Shown one piece after another: positions 1 through 6,825 of a stretch of DNA of 12,514 nt; within the stretch, counting starts at the first letter, position 1, and each line of letters begins with the position of its first letter. A program made the position numbers and the translations under genes. This DNA is from Collinsella sp. (GTDB taxonomy: Bacteria > Actinomycetota > Coriobacteriia > Coriobacteriales > Coriobacteriaceae), in NCBI GenBank assembly GCA_014871605.1, contig WGSQ01000042.1, positions 1 through 12,514 of the forward strand. Direction: 5' to 3'. The notes under the pieces were generated by a model. That model was not told the origin of the DNA and searched no databases. It was given only the letters and a program-made list of their open reading frames with translations.

Positions 1-1369
1 TATTGGTCGCAGCATCCCAGCCATAGGACTTACCATCGAACGGCGAAGTAATGCCGTTGAGGAACCAGCCCCAAGACGATTCGCTAGCATCGAGAGTAAG
101 GCCGGTCTGCTCAAGGAGATCCTTGGCAGTAGAGCCCGCCTTGAGACTCGTCTGGCCCGTCGAGGCCCAAACCTGCTGCTTGCCGTCCTTGTCCTTACCG
201 AGGACCTGAACGGAAGCATGGACGGAATCAGAGGGCAACTGGTCGCCCCAGCCACCGTAGAACCACGTAACGGTATCGCCAGCATGAATGGTGACATTGT
301 CTGCCGTGTAGTCGCTCGACTTGCCGTTGATGAACAGCTGCCAATAGGTCGAATAATCGAGCGGCGTACCCAGCTCAACGCCGTTGTACTTAAGGCTCAG
401 AATGAAGGAGCCCGCAGCAACGGCGTCGATGTCATTCGCCTCGAGCGCGACCTTCGTAAGGTCAAGTGCGCTCGAGCCGGACGTCACCACATACTGCGCG
501 TTATCGACCCAAGTCTGAGTCTTGCCCTGGGCATCGCGACCAATGACGGTCACATTTGCGGCGACCTGGTCCTTAACGACAGGGGACGCGCTACCAGCCG
601 TATAGGCAAACTCAATCTTCTGCCCCTGGGTGAGCTTGACGCTGCTCGCGCCAACCGAGGAAGACGCGCCGTCGACGAACAGCTGCCAGAAGGCATAAGT
701 CGTCGGATCGTAGGCAAGCGTGCGGCCATCGCTCGGGGATGTGATGCTTTTGAGGTAGAACCCGTATGCCGTGTTCGGATCGTAGTCCGCCTTGAAGCCC
801 GTCTTCTCCTGCAGCTTAATAAAGGCATCCGCAGCCGTCGCGCCCTCGTCGAGCTTGAGCTGCGTAGGTGCCACCCAGGTCTGAGCCTTGCCGTCGGCAT
901 CGGTGCCGATAATCGAGAACGAGACCTCGACTTGCTTCTTGGCGACATCGCCGGTTTCTGTCGGGTTCTCTGCCTGAACGGCAGCCACGGCGGCAGATCC
1001 TGCTTGGCCAGCGGATGCCGTCGAAGACTGCTCGCTCGTGGCAGGGCTCTCCCCCGTCGTCGAGCCTTCGTCGCCAGCTGCCGCCCCCGTTGTGGCGGTA
1101 CTAGCTGCAGGCGCGCTCCCAGAATCTGAAACCTCGGCGCCGCTCTGCTCAGCGGCACCGCCCGCAAGCGCTGCGTCCTCACTCGGCGTCGCAGTCTGAG
1201 CCACAGCCTCGGCAATGCCCTCGGCGCCCTCGGCCCACAGCTGAGCCGGCGTGGTGCCAAAGGCCATCGCGAAGGCCAGGAATGCCACCAGGCCGCGCTT
1301 GGCTACGCCGCGCGCAATTGCGCCACGGCGACGCGAGACGTGCTGGCGCTCGTCCACAAACATATCCAT
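1..1369 (-). CDS. Secreted DUF4430-repeat surface protein (5' part, runs off window)
   Basis: The reading frame is open from ATG 1369 to the window edge, giving 456 residues without a stop. The start is set by GGAG four bases upstream (GTAGGAGACAAATG); a second ATG two codons on is also possible. Residues 1-25 are basic, 27-38 are hydrophobic (LVAFLAFAMAFG), and a cleavage site near TTPAQLWA makes a signal peptide. A low-complexity Ala/Ser/Thr/Glu linker covers about 50-145. Three related units follow, at about 147-257, 271-372 and 384 onward. Each opens with a strand like VIGxDxxGKxQTWV and carries aromatic blocks such as YAFWQLFVDG or YWQLFINGK. I assign these to DUF4430, the transcobalamin C-terminal-like fold, from recall of the family. 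Such domains occur in Gram-positive surface proteins. The cobalamin riboswitch upstream suggests binding of a cobamide; this is inference. The C-terminus and any cell-wall anchor lie outside the window. Confidence 0.85.
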   Translation of the reverse strand, partial: MDMFVDERQHVSRRRGAIARGVAKRGLVAFLAFAMAFGTTPAQLWAEGAEGIAEAVAQTATPSEDAALAGGAAEQSGAEVSDSGSAPAASTATTGAAAGDEGSTTGESPATSEQSSTASAGQAGSAAVAAVQAENPTETGDVAKKQVEVSFSIIGTDADGKAQTWVAPTQLKLDEGATAADAFIKLQEKTGFKADYDPNTAYGFYLKSITSPSDGRTLAYDPTTYAFWQLFVDGASSSVGASSVKLTQGQKIEFAYTAGSASPVVKDQVAANVTVIGRDAQGKTQTWVDNAQYVVTSGSSALDLTKVALEANDIDAVAAGSFILSLKYNGVELGTPLDYSTYWQLFINGKSSDYTADNVTIHAGDTVTWFYGGWGDQLPSDSVHASVQVLGKDKDGKQQVWASTGQTSLKAGSTAKDLLEQTGLTLDASESSWGWFLNGITSPFDGKSYGWDAATN

Positions 1370-1478
1370 TTGTCTCCTACTGTCTGTACTTGGAGCGTTG
1401 CCTTGAGGCTGCCCCACGACATCGCGCATGTTGCGCTCGAGTTCCCCCATCGGGGTCCCCCCTTCCCTCCAGAGCCCT

Positions 1479-1510
1479 ATGCACACCGGCGGCATACGCC
1501 GCAGCCGCAT
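1479..1510 (-). promoter_or_regulatory. Hairpin in riboswitch expression platform
   Basis: Just after the aptamer the minus strand can fold as ATGC(1510-1507)...GCAT(1482-1479), enclosing GCGGC(1502-1498)-GTAT-GCCGC(1493-1489). No T-run follows, so it is not a standard terminator. Farther on, about 1440-1475, the leader is very G-rich and can form small CCCC/GGGG hairpins. How ligand binding is transmitted to the ribosome site at 1373-1377 cannot be settled by eye. Confidence 0.4.
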
Positions 1511-1513
1511 GCA

Positions 1514-1686
1514 AGATGGGAGGCGATCCGACTTAACCTTAACGACTCGGGCACGTCGTCCGATCTGCGACGCGAACATCCCGAGCCAAGAGGAATTACG
1601 GTTACTGGTACAGCCGGGGACTTGCACCCCGATTCTCCCAAACGCGCAGGAAAACCGCGCATTCGTGCGTCTCCGCACCACCATCT
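1514..1686 (-). ncRNA. Cobalamin (B12) riboswitch
   Basis: Read on the minus strand, the segment matches the conserved core of cobalamin riboswitches. It has GGGAGAATCGGGGTGCAAGT (about 1639-1620), then CCCCGGCTGTACCAGTAACC, the counterpart of the usual GGTGnAAnTCC and ACTGT-CCCGTAACTGT blocks. A peripheral stem CTCGGG/CCCGAG follows, and then AAGTCGGATCGCCTCCCAT, the counterpart of the 3' AGTCaGgAtaCCtgCC block. AGATGG at 1686-1681 pairs with CCATCT at 1519-1514 to close a six-pair P1 helix. It lies about 145 nt upstream of the DUF4430 surface protein start and on the same strand, so it should repress that gene when B12 is plentiful. Between the aptamer and the ATG no hairpin with a U-tract is seen, so control of translation is more likely than termination (inference). 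Confidence 0.92.
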
Positions 1687-1695
1687 AGGCCATCG

Positions 1696-1724
1696 ATTAT
1701 TACCGTCGATATGGTATCACGCAA
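1696..1724 (-). promoter_or_regulatory. Sigma70-type promoter for the riboswitch transcript
   Basis: On the minus strand TTGCGT (1724-1719) is followed, after 16-17 bases, by TAATAAT (1702-1696). A start of transcription about 7 bases downstream would fall near 1689, just before the P1 helix of the riboswitch begins at 1686. That agreement supports the call. The -35 hexamer directly abuts the T-run of the preceding gene's terminator. Confidence 0.6.
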
Positions 1725-1750
1725 AAGGGCCTCGCACGCAGGCGAAGCCC
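1723..1750 (-). terminator. Rho-independent terminator of the phasin/AarF operon
   Basis: On the minus strand GGGCTTCGC (1750-1742), loop CTGCGT, GCGAGGCCC (1735-1727) form a nine-pair stem including one G-U pair, followed by TTTT (1726-1723). It lies about 50 nt after the stop codon of the AarF-family gene. On the plus strand the same position is a C-A mismatch and there is no T-run after the stem, so the signal is directional. Confidence 0.75.
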
Positions 1751-1801
1751 AAGGTAAAAGCTATTGTTTGCGATAGGAAAATACGGTGACGGTCGCAGCC
1801 T

Positions 1802-3565
1802 CTAGTGCTTGCCGCCGTGGCTGTTGAGCCAGATATTGCGGCCCAGCATAAGCGCCAGCACCAGCGCGCTCACGTAGCCCATAAAGCCAATGACCGGGAT
1901 ACCAAACACAACCGGCTCGATGCGTGCGTAGTACACCACCGACGAACCGATAAACAGGCCGGCGATAACGATAGCCATCGACATGCGGTCGATAATTCCG
2001 CCCAGCTGTCGCAGCGCCTTATCGCTACTCATGATCTGCGTGTTCACCTTAAGCTGGCCGCGCGTGAGCATACGCGAAGCCAAGCCCAGATACTCGGCTG
2101 CCTCGAGCGAGCCTTTTGCCGCGCGATAGCTGCTCGCGGCAAGATCGCGTCCCATATCACGCACGCGCGCATAGGTGCTCTTCTCGTTTTTGATATGCGT
2201 CTGGATTATCTGGATCATGTTGACGTTGGGCATGTACTCGGTCAGCAAACCCTCGAGCGTCACCATGCCGCGCGCGAACATCGTCACCACGCTCGGCAGC
2301 TCAACGTCATTCTTACGCGCGAGGTTTAACAGCGAGGTCAAAAACTCGCCGATATCCAGGTCCTTCAGGTCAAGGCCCGCAAAGTCAGCCACGATAAAGT
2401 CAAGATCGGACAAAAAGGCCGAATGATCGAGCTCAGCCGAGTCGCCACGCGTCACGGCGAAGCGCATGAGCGAATCCTTGAGCTTGGGCACGTCACCCTC
2501 GGCCACGGCGAAAATCATGTCCTTGACGATACCGCGATCGTGACTCGACATGCGTCCGACCATACCCAAGTCGATAAAGTAAACGATGCCGTCCTTGAGA
2601 ATAATGTTTCCCGCATGCGGGTCGGCATGGAAAAAGCCGTCATCGAGCACCTGCGTCGAGTAATCCTCGACGATTGCGGCACCGATCTTTTCCAAGTCAT
2701 AGCCCTCGGCCACCAAGCACTCAGGATCGGCGATCGAAATGCCGTCGATGTAGTCCATGACCACAACGTGCTCGGTGCACAGATCCAGATAGGATTTAGG
2801 ACACGTCACGCCATGAACGCTCTTATGGAACTCGTAGAAGTCGTTGAGGTTTTTGGCCTCGGCCAAAAAGTTGGTCTCCTCGCGAAACGAGGTCCACAAC
2901 TCCTCGACTACGCCGTGCAGGTCAACGAATTGATCGGTGTTGACGAACTTGGAAACGATACGCACCACCGAGCGGATGATATCGATGTCCTGCGCCATGA
3001 CCTGCTGCGCACCGGGGCGCTGCACCTTGACGGCCACGTCCTCGCCCGTCACCAGACGAGCGCGGTGCACCTGCGCGAGCGATGCGCTACCAAGCGGATT
3101 GGGGTCGATCGCATCGAACATCTCCCCCAGGCGCAGGCCGTACTCTTCTTCCAGACAACTGAGTACGACCTCGTACGGCACCGGCTCCACGTCGGAGCGC
3201 AGACGACGCAGCTCGTCGCAAAAGCGTTGCGGCAGAATCTCGGACCGGTTGGCCAGAATCTGCCCCATCTTGACGAACATGGGGCCGAGCTCCTCGAGCA
3301 GGCGGCGCAAACGAACCGGCGTGAGGTTATCCCACACGCGGTACTTTTTGACCAGGCGAACAATCTGCCCGATGCGCTCGCGACGGCCCGCCGGCGTGAG
3401 CTGGTATTCCTCGTCCGGCGCCATCGCGTCGGGCTCCTCTGGCACCATATCGACAGCGCGCGGCTTCTTGCGAGCGCCCGAGACGGCGGCGTCGACCTCA
3501 TCGACAACCGCCGCCTCGTCACCCAAGGGATCTAGATTGTTGTAATCGGTGGTGGAATCTGCCAT
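1802..3565 (-). CDS. ABC1/AarF/UbiB-family atypical kinase, membrane-anchored
   Basis: This 587-residue protein has the full set of ABC1/UbiB-family motifs: the family-specific KxGQ motif (K99-Q102, in FVKMGQILANRSEILP), an Ala-rich loop GSASLAQVH (159-167), the Lys of VAVKVQRP (K180), EETNFLAEAKN (229-239), the catalytic-loop-like FHADPHAGN (312-320) and metal-binding DLG (332-334). Two hydrophobic helices (about 530-548 and 553-575) end the protein and would anchor it in the membrane. The first 55 residues are acidic and probably disordered. Members of the family support quinone synthesis or lipid/isoprenoid handling and have ATPase rather than ordinary protein-kinase activity; the substrate here is unknown. 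The gene starts 8 bases after the phasin-like gene and has no good ribosome site of its own, so translation is probably coupled. Length is typical of Gram-positive AarF proteins. Confidence 0.92.
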   Translation of the reverse strand: MADSTTDYNNLDPLGDEAAVVDEVDAAVSGARKKPRAVDMVPEEPDAMAPDEEYQLTPAGRRERIGQIVRLVKKYRVWDNLTPVRLRRLLEELGPMFVKMGQILANRSEILPQRFCDELRRLRSDVEPVPYEVVLSCLEEEYGLRLGEMFDAIDPNPLGSASLAQVHRARLVTGEDVAVKVQRPGAQQVMAQDIDIIRSVVRIVSKFVNTDQFVDLHGVVEELWTSFREETNFLAEAKNLNDFYEFHKSVHGVTCPKSYLDLCTEHVVVMDYIDGISIADPECLVAEGYDLEKIGAAIVEDYSTQVLDDGFFHADPHAGNIILKDGIVYFIDLGMVGRMSSHDRGIVKDMIFAVAEGDVPKLKDSLMRFAVTRGDSAELDHSAFLSDLDFIVADFAGLDLKDLDIGEFLTSLLNLARKNDVELPSVVTMFARGMVTLEGLLTEYMPNVNMIQIIQTHIKNEKSTYARVRDMGRDLAASSYRAAKGSLEAAEYLGLASRMLTRGQLKVNTQIMSSDKALRQLGGIIDRMSMAIVIAGLFIGSSVVYYARIEPVVFGIPVIGFMGYVSALVLALMLGRNIWLNSHGGKH

Positions 3566-3573
3566 CTGCGCTG

Positions 3574-3990
3574 CTACTCGGCCTCTTCGGTATCCTTCGC
3601 ATCGTCGGGCTCAACGGACTCGACGGGCACCGAGGTCACGTTGTCCTCGACCGAATCGACGATGTCGCGCACATGGGCCAGGAAGGCCGTGCGCTCGGGG
3701 GCGGTCATGACGCGGACGCGAGCCAGAATGAGTTCGTCAAGCACGCGCTGGGCCGCGGTCTCGCCCTGCATACCCAGACGCTCGGTCAGGTCGGAGATGG
3801 TGCCACCGGCCTGCTCGAACATGTCGGACACGCTGCGGGCGATATCGGGGGCGCCTGCGTCCTTGCGGACCTGCTCGCCCTTGGTATTGAGGTCGTCGAG
3901 AACCTTCTTGCCGCCCTCGACGGCAACAGCAGCGGCGCCGAAGCCCACGTTGATGGCACCGTTAACAAGCTGATCGAGTTTCATAACCAT
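3574..3990 (-). CDS. Phasin-like coiled-coil protein
   Basis: The protein has 138 residues from ATG 3990, which has GGAG six bases upstream (TTGGAGACAACCATG). A frame-extending TTG lies inside that ribosome site, and another ATG at 3984 is less well spaced. The sequence is MVMKLDQLVNGAINVGFGAA..., a short N-terminal Gly/Ala segment, then amphipathic helices rich in charged residues (about 30-110), and an acidic tail ending DDAKDTEEAE. There is no signal peptide or long membrane segment. This layout resembles the phasin/PhaF-like proteins (polyhydroxyalkanoate granule-associated family) found in Firmicutes and Actinobacteria beside aarF/ubiB genes; that association is from recall. Nothing in the window indicates polymer granules. 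A role as a small partner or regulator of the downstream membrane kinase is more likely than true granule binding. The exact function is unknown. Confidence 0.75.
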   Translation of the reverse strand: MVMKLDQLVNGAINVGFGAAAVAVEGGKKVLDDLNTKGEQVRKDAGAPDIARSVSDMFEQAGGTISDLTERLGMQGETAAQRVLDELILARVRVMTAPERTAFLAHVRDIVDSVEDNVTSVPVESVEPDDAKDTEEAE

Positions 3991-4025
3991 GGTTGTCTCC
4001 AATCACAAACAACTGCATTGGCGTT

Positions 4026-4055
4026 CTTGTACCCAAGATTGAGTGAAAGCGACAA
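4026..4055 (-). promoter_or_regulatory. Possible promoter of the phasin/AarF operon
   Basis: In the 99-base gap between the dipeptidase stop and the phasin-like start, the minus strand has TTGTCG (4055-4050), an 18-base spacer, and TACAAG (4031-4026). The match to consensus is moderate. No convincing terminator for the dipeptidase is seen in the gap, so read-through from upstream is also possible. Confidence 0.3.
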
Positions 4056-4089
4056 AGCGTATTAGCGCTATTCGATCGACGGGAAATCC

Positions 4090-5613
4090 CTATCTCACGT
4101 TGTCGTTCATCGCGAAAGAGTTCTTCATGGCGCAGCTCGTGGTGTAGAGCACCTTGCCCAGTAGAGCATCGGTCTCTACGCGAACACGCTCGGCAAACCC
4201 CTCGTTGGCGCGTGCAAGCTCGGTGGGCACCTCGGCCTCGGGCAGCGCGGCTACGGCAGCGTCAACGTCGTGAATCTGCTTGTGGCCCATGCCGCCGACT
4301 TTCTCCTGGTAGTCCTCGACGGCGCGACCGCACTCGTGGAAACGGACATCGGCCAGGGCGCCGATCAGGCGATTTGCCCAATAGAAATTCTCGGACGTCA
4401 CGCGGGCCTGCGTGTCGGCATAGTACTCGGGCATGGTCTCGACATTGGCGTACAGCGGCACGAGCGCGTTAAACGAGTTGGAGCCAAAGGCCATCCACTG
4501 CACGGCGCGATACGCCGGCTGCGCATAGGGGCGCAGCTGCAACACGGCGAGCTGGCTGTTGCGGTTGATGCCGATGGGGCGATAGGCGCCGCGCGTGGCG
4601 GGTGTGCCCTTGCTGCCGTAGCAGTCGTACTCCGTGCCCTGGTAGTGGCTCGAGAGTACGTACTTGATGTCCTCGATGGTCACCTTACGCTCAGGCACGC
4701 GGCTCCAGGGGATATCGTCGCTCTCGGGCGTGTAGTCGGCGTCGGGGCCATCCCACACGTCACTGGGGTTGAGGCAGCGCTGCATGTACCAGGCGCGCGG
4801 CGTGTTGTAGACATGGTCGCTGTCGCTGTGCGAGCCAAAGGCCTCGCGCGGGTTAAAGACCGCAGCCGGACCGTCGCCCTCAACGCCCAGCGTCAGGTCC
4901 AAATGCCACTCGGCCATCCAGGAGCGCAGGTCGGCGGAGCACATGTGGTCGGCCTGGGCGCCCTCGGCGTCATCCAGGTCAAAGCTGTCGATACCCAGCT
5001 GGTTGGGCATGGTCACATAGGCGTCGTCAGGCACGCGCTTGGCGATCCAATGGTGACCGCCGATGGTCTCGAGCCACCAGATCTCGTCCACATCACTAAA
5101 GGCGATACCGTTGTTCTCGTAGGTGCCGTAGCGCTCGAGCAGGTCGCCCAAGATACGCACGCCGTCGCGGGCGGACTTGGCATACGGCAGCACCAGGGTC
5201 ACCATGTCCTCCTCGCCCAGGCCACCGGGCTGCGCCGGCACATAGCCGTCCTCACCCTCGTTGCCCTTGGCGGGCACGTAGTCCACGAGCGGATCGGCGC
5301 CGCGGACGCGCTCGTTGGTGGTAAGCGTCTCGGTTGCGGACATGCCAACATTGAGCTCGTTGAAACCGGCCTCGGCCCAGATACCGTGGCCCGGGACAAC
5401 ATCGGGGACGCTCGTATAGCGCATGGGGTTATCGGGCAGCTCAACGGTCAGGTGGCTCAGGACGCTCGTGTAGACACGCGGCTGCTCGTCGGGATGCACT
5501 ACGCGCATGCGCTTGGGCTCAAATACCCCGTTGGACGAGTCCTCGTTACGCGCGACCAGGGTCGACCCGTCGTAGCTTGCGTTTTTACCGACCAGAATCG
5601 TTGTGCACGGCAT
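4090..5613 (-). CDS. C69-family dipeptidase (PepD type)
   Basis: The start MPCTTILVGKNASYDGST is chosen because AAGGAGG (5626-5620) sits six bases before this ATG; an ATG two codons earlier directly abuts the ribosome site. The protein then has 507 residues. The N-terminal CTTILVGK...DGSTLVARNED signature is that of peptidase family C69, N-terminal-nucleophile hydrolases in which this Cys (residue 3) becomes the nucleophile after removal of a short leader. Other familiar blocks are GIAFSDVDEIWWLETIGGHHWIAKRVPDD and the Arg/Asn-rich central part. No signal peptide is present, so it should act in the cytoplasm on dipeptides taken up from the medium, in keeping with a peptide-fermenting gut anaerobe (inference). 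It appears to be a single transcription unit. A weak -10 (TACACT, about 5658-5653) may be its promoter. Confidence 0.93.
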   Translation of the reverse strand: MPCTTILVGKNASYDGSTLVARNEDSSNGVFEPKRMRVVHPDEQPRVYTSVLSHLTVELPDNPMRYTSVPDVVPGHGIWAEAGFNELNVGMSATETLTTNERVRGADPLVDYVPAKGNEGEDGYVPAQPGGLGEEDMVTLVLPYAKSARDGVRILGDLLERYGTYENNGIAFSDVDEIWWLETIGGHHWIAKRVPDDAYVTMPNQLGIDSFDLDDAEGAQADHMCSADLRSWMAEWHLDLTLGVEGDGPAAVFNPREAFGSHSDSDHVYNTPRAWYMQRCLNPSDVWDGPDADYTPESDDIPWSRVPERKVTIEDIKYVLSSHYQGTEYDCYGSKGTPATRGAYRPIGINRNSQLAVLQLRPYAQPAYRAVQWMAFGSNSFNALVPLYANVETMPEYYADTQARVTSENFYWANRLIGALADVRFHECGRAVEDYQEKVGGMGHKQIHDVDAAVAALPEAEVPTELARANEGFAERVRVETDALLGKVLYTTSCAMKNSFAMNDNVR

Positions 5614-5696
5614 GCGCATCCTCCTTGAGCGAAGAAATCAAACGGCAACAGTGTATCGCTTCGGCGCAGAAAGGGCGAAACCACGGCCTCGGCAGC

Positions 5697-5934
5697 CCCC
5701 GTGGTCAAAAAATGCCAAATATGAGTACTGTCACAAATTTAGTGGCAGCAAATTGCACTGTTCCGGGCGCCGGGAATCCTCACCTGTCCAAAAACTGAGT
5801 CTAGTAATTCCCCATACGTCCAATAAAATTGGCTCTTTAACGATATTACTTATCGCTAAAGAGCCAAAATGATCTCAAACATATGTGACTAACTTGGCAA
5901 CAGTACTCATATTTGGCATTTTTTGACCACGGGG
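5697..5934. repeat. 238-bp element with 35-bp terminal inverted repeats
   Basis: Positions 5697-5731 and 5900-5934 are perfect reverse complements, beginning CCCCGTGGTCAAAAAATGCC and ending AATATGAGTACTGT. Similarity goes on weakly inward for about 24 bases (shared CAA-TTAGT--CA pattern), so the arms were probably longer once. The central part holds a separate hairpin (5829-5867). No open reading frame of note lies inside and there is no obvious target-site duplication (left flank GGCAG..., right flank TATCTA...). It fills the gap between folD and the dipeptidase. The form suits a MITE-like or other non-coding mobile repeat. It could also be a structured RNA or a paired regulatory site. Confidence 0.75.
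5824..5867 (-). terminator. Hairpin terminator for the fchA-folD operon
   Basis: TTGGCTCTTTAACGATA (5829-5845), loop TTACT, and TATCGCTAAAGAGCCAA (5851-5867) form a 17-pair stem with one mismatch. On the minus strand it is followed at once by TTTTATT (5828-5822), so it can end transcripts coming from folD, whose stop is about 100 bases upstream. No T-run follows on the plus strand. It lies in the middle of the inverted-repeat element. Confidence 0.65.
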
Positions 5935-5968
5935 TATCTAACCAACCCCCTAAACAGCCTCCAAACGC

Positions 5969-6823
5969 CTATTTTACCGCGCGCTCAGCCGCCTCGATCA
6001 CGTGTTTGGCGAGAATTGCTGTCGTCACGGCGCCCACGCCACCCGGCACGGGGGTGATTGCGCCAACAACCGGCTCCGCGGCATCAAAATCGACGTCGCC
6101 GACCAGCTTGCCAGCGGCTTCGTCCCAATTAATGCCAACATCGATAATCGCCTGGTCCTCGCGGACCGCATCTGCGCCAATCGTGCGCGCGCGTCCAACG
6201 GCGGCAACCACAATGTCGGCAGCACAGCACTCGGCGGCAAGATCGCGCGTATGCGTATGGCACGTCGTCACGGTTGCGTTGCGCGCCGTAAGCATGGCGG
6301 CAACGGGGCGGCCAATTACCAGTGAGCGTCCGACCACAGCAACCTTGGCCCCATCCAGCTCAACGCCGTAATGATCCAGCAAAGCAAGCACGGCTTCGGC
6401 TGTGCAGGGGGCAAAACCCTCGCCGCGCCCCGTAAGGGTGGTGAGCAGTTAAGCCGGCGTCCTGGAGTCAACGTCCTTGGCGGGATCGAGCGCTGCGGCG
6501 ACGGCGTTCTCGTCAAGGCCGGCGGGCAGCGGGCGGAACATCAGACAGCCATGAACAGCGGGGTTGGCATTGATGTCCTTAATAGCCGCCAGCAGTTCAT
6601 CCTGCGAAACATCGGCAGGAAGCAAAACGCGGCGAGCCTCAATGCCAACCTTCTCGCAGCGCTTGAGGGCACCGCGCTCGTAGGACAGGTCGTCCTCGCG
6701 CTCGCCCACGCGAACGATGGCGAGCGTCGGCACAACGCCGCGCTCCCGCAAGGCGGCACAGCGAACAGCAAGTTCCTCGGTCAGCGCGCGAGCAACAGGA
6801 GCACCCTTCAGTAGCTCAGCCAT
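5969..6823 (-). pseudogene. folD: FolD methylene-THF dehydrogenase, interrupted by an in-frame TAA
   Basis: From ATG 6823 (AGAGG seven bases upstream) the frame reads MAELLKGAPVARALTEELAV... to DPAKDVDSRTPA, then TAA (6449-6451). It continues in the same frame as LLTTLTGRGEGFAPCTAEAV...GRSLVIGRPVAAM...PVPGGVGAVTTAILAKHV to TAG at 5969. Ignoring the TAA, the product would be 284 residues, the normal FolD length, with the catalytic/substrate half first and the NADP-binding half second. FolD oxidises methylene-tetrahydrofolate to methenyl-THF and usually also hydrolyses it to formyl-THF. Here Tyr48 is kept, but the cyclohydrolase Lys (E. coli K56) is Ala52 and the Gln (E. coli Q100) is Phe96, as in an anaerobe subgroup I recall. 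The start lies two bases after the fchA stop, so the two are one operon. The TAA could be a real nonsense mutation, a base-calling error or a read-through site. A GTG at 6391 could restart only the C-terminal half. Confidence 0.85.
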
Positions 6824-6825
6824 GG

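Noticed and set aside
218..1129. Open frame of 303 residues on the plus strand
   Set aside because: It is antisense to the DUF4430 protein, rich in Arg/Leu with no domain logic, and has no ribosome site; it results from high GC content.
1340..1789. Plus-strand frame of 149 residues across the riboswitch region
   Set aside because: The region is explained by a conserved riboswitch, promoter and terminator on the minus strand; the frame has no ribosome site.
2423..3535. Plus-strand frame of 370 residues opposite the AarF-family gene
   Set aside because: The minus strand carries an unmistakable kinase-family protein with all motifs; the antisense product is His/Val-rich noise.
4270..5628. Plus-strand frame of 452 residues opposite the dipeptidase
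   Set aside because: The C69 dipeptidase with its AAGGAGG site is clear on the minus strand; the opposite frame has no recognisable features.
5697..5934. Insertion sequence
   Set aside because: The inverted ends look transposon-like, but no transposase frame lies inside and no target duplication is visible, so only a non-coding repeat is claimed.
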